Assembly (NCBI GenBank): GCA_963730325.1
Contig: CAVSRC010000013.1
Span: forward strand, 1-64,000
DNA length: 64,000 nt
Direction of reading: 5' to 3'
Source of the DNA: CAVSRC01 sp963730325
GTDB lineage: Bacteria; Pseudomonadota; Alphaproteobacteria; Rhizobiales; Kaistiaceae
Part shown: one piece after another, positions 61,835 through 64,000 of the stretch
Layout of the letters: each line of letters begins with the position of its first letter
Numbering within the stretch: position 1 is the stretch's first letter
Made by a program: the position numbers and the translations under genes
The notes under the pieces: generated by a model
The model's database searches: none
The model's input: the letters and a program-made list of their open reading frames with translations, nothing else
Told to the model about the DNA's origin: nothing

Positions 61835-62965
61835 ATGCAGCAGCAGAACGTCGCGGATCGGATTGCAGAGATGATCGACCGTGGTGAAATCACGGTGGGG
61901 GGAAAGTCGGCAACCGTCGGCTTCGACGGTTTCGTCGATGCCGTGGTGCGCATCGTCCGCGACCGCGACCACGGCGGGCAGCCGATCCACTTTGCCGCAA
62001 AGTCCGATTTCGGGCGCCATCTCATTGACCGCGCCGCGCACAATTCAAGCTTCGAGCTGACCAACGTCCTCACCAAGATCGGCGGCAACATGCCGATCAC
62101 CGCGCACGCTCTCGGTCGACTGGGTGTGCGGGTCAACTGCATCGGGATGATGGGCCGCCCGACGCTGCATCCGCTGTTCGGCGAGATGGACGAAAATTGC
62201 ACGCTGCACAGCTTCGCGGAGCCGACCCACAGCACGGCGCTCGAGTTCGACGACGGTAAGGTGCTGCTCGCCAACGGCGCGAGCCTCAGCGAAATCACCT
62301 GGTCGATGCTCCACGAGGCGTTCGGAACCGAGGCGCTGACGGCGCTTTACCGCGACGCCGACGCCGTCGGGTTCGCCAACTGGGGCGAGATCGACCACGC
62401 CACGGAAATCTGGGAGGGCATCGAGCGTGAAGTGCTGCAGGGCCTGCCCGGCGGCAAGCACCGGGTGGCGCTGTTCGACCTCGCCGACAGCTCGCGGCGG
62501 AGCGCGGCGGATGCGGCGCGACTGGCGGCCCTGATCGGTCGCATGTCGGCGACCCACGAAACGATCCTGTGCCTGAACCTGAGCGAAGTCTTCTGCCTTG
62601 GCGATCTTCTCGGCTGCCACACAAGCGGAGCGGCGGCCGAGGCTGCGGGCAGCGCCGTGTTCGGCGCGCTCGACGTGCACACGCTGATCGTGCGCCATCC
62701 GCGCACCGCGATCGCCTGGACGAAGGCGGGCGTGACAACCGCCGACACCTTCTATGTGGAACGGCCGCTGCTCTCGACCGGCGGCGGCGACAACTTCAAC
62801 GCGGGCTACTGCTTCGCGCGACTGGCCGGCTTCGATACGCCGCTCGCGCTGGTGGTGGCGGCCGCCGTGGCGGGCTTCTACGTCACAACCGGCAACAGCC
62901 CGACGCTACCGCAGCTTTCACGGTTCCTGCGCGAGGCGTCCGGCAGAAGGGAGAAAGCATCATGA
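61835..62965 (+). CDS. PfkB-family carbohydrate kinase
   Basis: A 376-residue kinase of the ribokinase fold. Signature 1 is IGGNMPITAHALGRLGVRVNCIGMMG near residues 82-107. Signature 2, with the catalytic base Asp, is STGGGDNFNAGYCFARLAG near 313-331. The N-terminal FDGFVDAVVRIV has the sugar-contacting aspartate. It is longer than ribokinase because of inserts near 20-80. An oxidoreductase follows with a 4-base ATGA overlap. The sugar or polyol phosphorylated is not evident. Confidence 0.88.
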   Translation: MQQQNVADRIAEMIDRGEITVGGKSATVGFDGFVDAVVRIVRDRDHGGQPIHFAAKSDFGRHLIDRAAHNSSFELTNVLTKIGGNMPITAHALGRLGVRVNCIGMMGRPTLHPLFGEMDENCTLHSFAEPTHSTALEFDDGKVLLANGASLSEITWSMLHEAFGTEALTALYRDADAVGFANWGEIDHATEIWEGIEREVLQGLPGGKHRVALFDLADSSRRSAADAARLAALIGRMSATHETILCLNLSEVFCLGDLLGCHTSGAAAEAAGSAVFGALDVHTLIVRHPRTAIAWTKAGVTTADTFYVERPLLSTGGGDNFNAGYCFARLAGFDTPLALVVAAAVAGFYVTTGNSPTLPQLSRFLREASGRREKAS

Positions 62966-64000
62966 CCGTGAAACTCGGTGTGCTCGGGCTTCACAATCAC
63001 TATCACGCCTTCCCGATGGCGGATTACATCCATCGGGGGATCGAAGGCGTCGAACTCGTCTCGGTATACGACGAGCGCCAGGCCTACGCGGCGGATTACG
63101 CCCGCCAGTTCGGCATTGCCGATGTGGCGAAGTCCCGCGAGGCGCTGCTGGCGCGCCCGGACCTCGACGGCGTGCTCGTCATGTCGCCGACGGCGGCGCA
63201 CCACGACGACGTGATCGCCTGCGCGGCCGCGGGAAAGCACGTGCTCCTCGACAAGCCTATCGCCCTTTCGGTCGCGGAGGCCGAAGCAATGGTCGCCGCC
63301 GCCGACAAGGCCGGCATCGCCTTCATGCTCGCCTACCACGTGCGCTACCTGCCGGTTTACCAGAAGGTGCGCGAGATGATCGTGGCGGGGGTCATCGGGC
63401 GGCCGATGACCATGAAGATGTCGATCCGCGTGCCGCTGAAATACGTGACCGACACGCCGACGTCGAAGACGCCGGGCTGGTACATCGATCCGAAGCTCGC
63501 CGGCGGCGGCGGATTCCTGGATCACGGCGTCCACTACACCGACGCGATGCGCTACCTGCTCGGCAGCGAGGCGACGTCCGTCCTCGGCAAGATCGCCAAG
63601 CTCACCGATCACCAGATCGATCTCGACGACTACGGCGTCTGCGTCATCACCACCGACAAGGGCGAGATCGTCACCATCGAGAGCACCTGGCACGCCGCCG
63701 AATGGTACAGCCCGATGGCGAGCCCGGAGGAGTGCCTCATCGTCGGCACCAGCGGCGAGATCCATGTCCACCACCAGAAGAGCCCGCAGCTTGAGGTGTC
63801 CGGTCGTGGCATCGCCGGGCGCGAGTACATCGACTGGTCGGGCGACGACCGGCAGATGATCGCCTACCGCAACCTCGTCATCGAGTTCGCGCGCGCCATC
63901 CGCTCCAAGGACAAGCCGGGCGTCGACGGACGCGACGGGCTGAAGGCGCTGGCAATCATCGAGGCGGCGCAGGCCGCCTCGGACGCCGGCAGAGAAATCG
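62962..64000 (+). CDS. Gfo/Idh/MocA-family oxidoreductase, cut by the window end
   Basis: The first 346 residues are visible and no stop is reached. The Rossmann domain begins VKLGVLGLHNHYHAFPMADYI, with His and Asn residues in place of the usual GxGxxG loop. The lysine motif is intact as LLDKPIALSVAEAEAMVAAA near residue 95, and the C-terminal domain has GGGGFLDHGVHYTDAMRYLLG near residues 177-197. It overlaps the PfkB stop by ATGA, so both are translated together. It probably oxidises a sugar, inositol or glycoside; cofactor use may deviate because of the altered loop. Confidence 0.85.
   Translation, partial: MTVKLGVLGLHNHYHAFPMADYIHRGIEGVELVSVYDERQAYAADYARQFGIADVAKSREALLARPDLDGVLVMSPTAAHHDDVIACAAAGKHVLLDKPIALSVAEAEAMVAAADKAGIAFMLAYHVRYLPVYQKVREMIVAGVIGRPMTMKMSIRVPLKYVTDTPTSKTPGWYIDPKLAGGGGFLDHGVHYTDAMRYLLGSEATSVLGKIAKLTDHQIDLDDYGVCVITTDKGEIVTIESTWHAAEWYSPMASPEECLIVGTSGEIHVHHQKSPQLEVSGRGIAGREYIDWSGDDRQMIAYRNLVIEFARAIRSKDKPGVDGRDGLKALAIIEAAQAASDAGREI

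Overview
The window is GC-rich and gene-dense, with almost no foreign-looking sequence. It reads as an alphaproteobacterium of the Hyphomicrobiales (rhizobia and relatives). The grounds are a SmoEFGK-MtlK type polyol cluster, many CUT1, CUT2 and peptide-type ABC importers with dedicated regulators, a CIRCE-controlled groESL operon, a DUF1488 protein, and small orphan proteins of a kind common in rhizobia. Species cannot be fixed from sequence alone.

Layout. (1) 59-7442, minus strand: an XRE regulator followed by hyfB-C-E-F-G-I-like genes. They encode a membrane complex related to hydrogenase-4 and complex I. Its large subunit has lost three of the four [NiFe] cysteines, so it belongs with the energy-converting-hydrogenase-related (Ehr) complexes and not with true hydrogenases. 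(2) 7569-9329: a GNAT acetyltransferase divergent from an AraC regulator. (3) 9500-15457, plus strand: cysteine hydrolase, two CUT2 permeases, binding protein, ATPase and nitrilase-family amidase. (4) 15591-15650: a decayed initiator-tRNA-like remnant. (5) 15683-20108, minus strand: CoA-ester lyase, class III CoA transferase, GntR regulator, a second cysteine hydrolase and a PuuE-family hydrolase, divergent from a second CUT2 importer (20186-24002). Sections 3 and 5 together hold all the enzyme types needed to import a cyclic imide or similar C-N ring, open it, deamidate it, load it on CoA and split it. This is the most interesting metabolic inference here.

(6) 24034-27585, minus strand: IclR regulator, SDR dehydrogenase, SMP-30 lactonase and amidohydrolase. 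They are divergent from (7) 27779-39305: a full peptide/nickel-type ABC importer, a ThDP enzyme, a GatC/AtzG-like small subunit with its amidase, a beta-hydroxyacid dehydrogenase, an unrecognised protein with two internal repeats, and an HpcH-type aldolase. (8) 39403-48650: a LacI regulator divergent from a uronide-utilisation operon (heparinase II/III-like lyase, CUT1 importer, GH88 hydrolase, YesL homologue). (9) 48707-52376: a broken transglutaminase fragment, small proteins, groEL-groES with CIRCE, and DUF1488. (10) 52440-60078, minus strand: HAD phosphatase, SorC regulator, smoE-F-G-K and mannitol dehydrogenase. (11) 60658 to the right edge: ROK regulator, PfkB sugar kinase and a Gfo/Idh/MocA oxidoreductase cut by the window end.

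Regulatory structure is unusually readable. There are strong palindromes between the LacI gene and its operon, between the IclR gene and the peptide-type importer, and a pair of matched tandem operators in front of both smoE and the HAD-SorC operon. A shared 19-bp element lies in front of both the ROK gene and the PfkB gene. Strong stem-loops follow three of the five solute-binding-protein genes.
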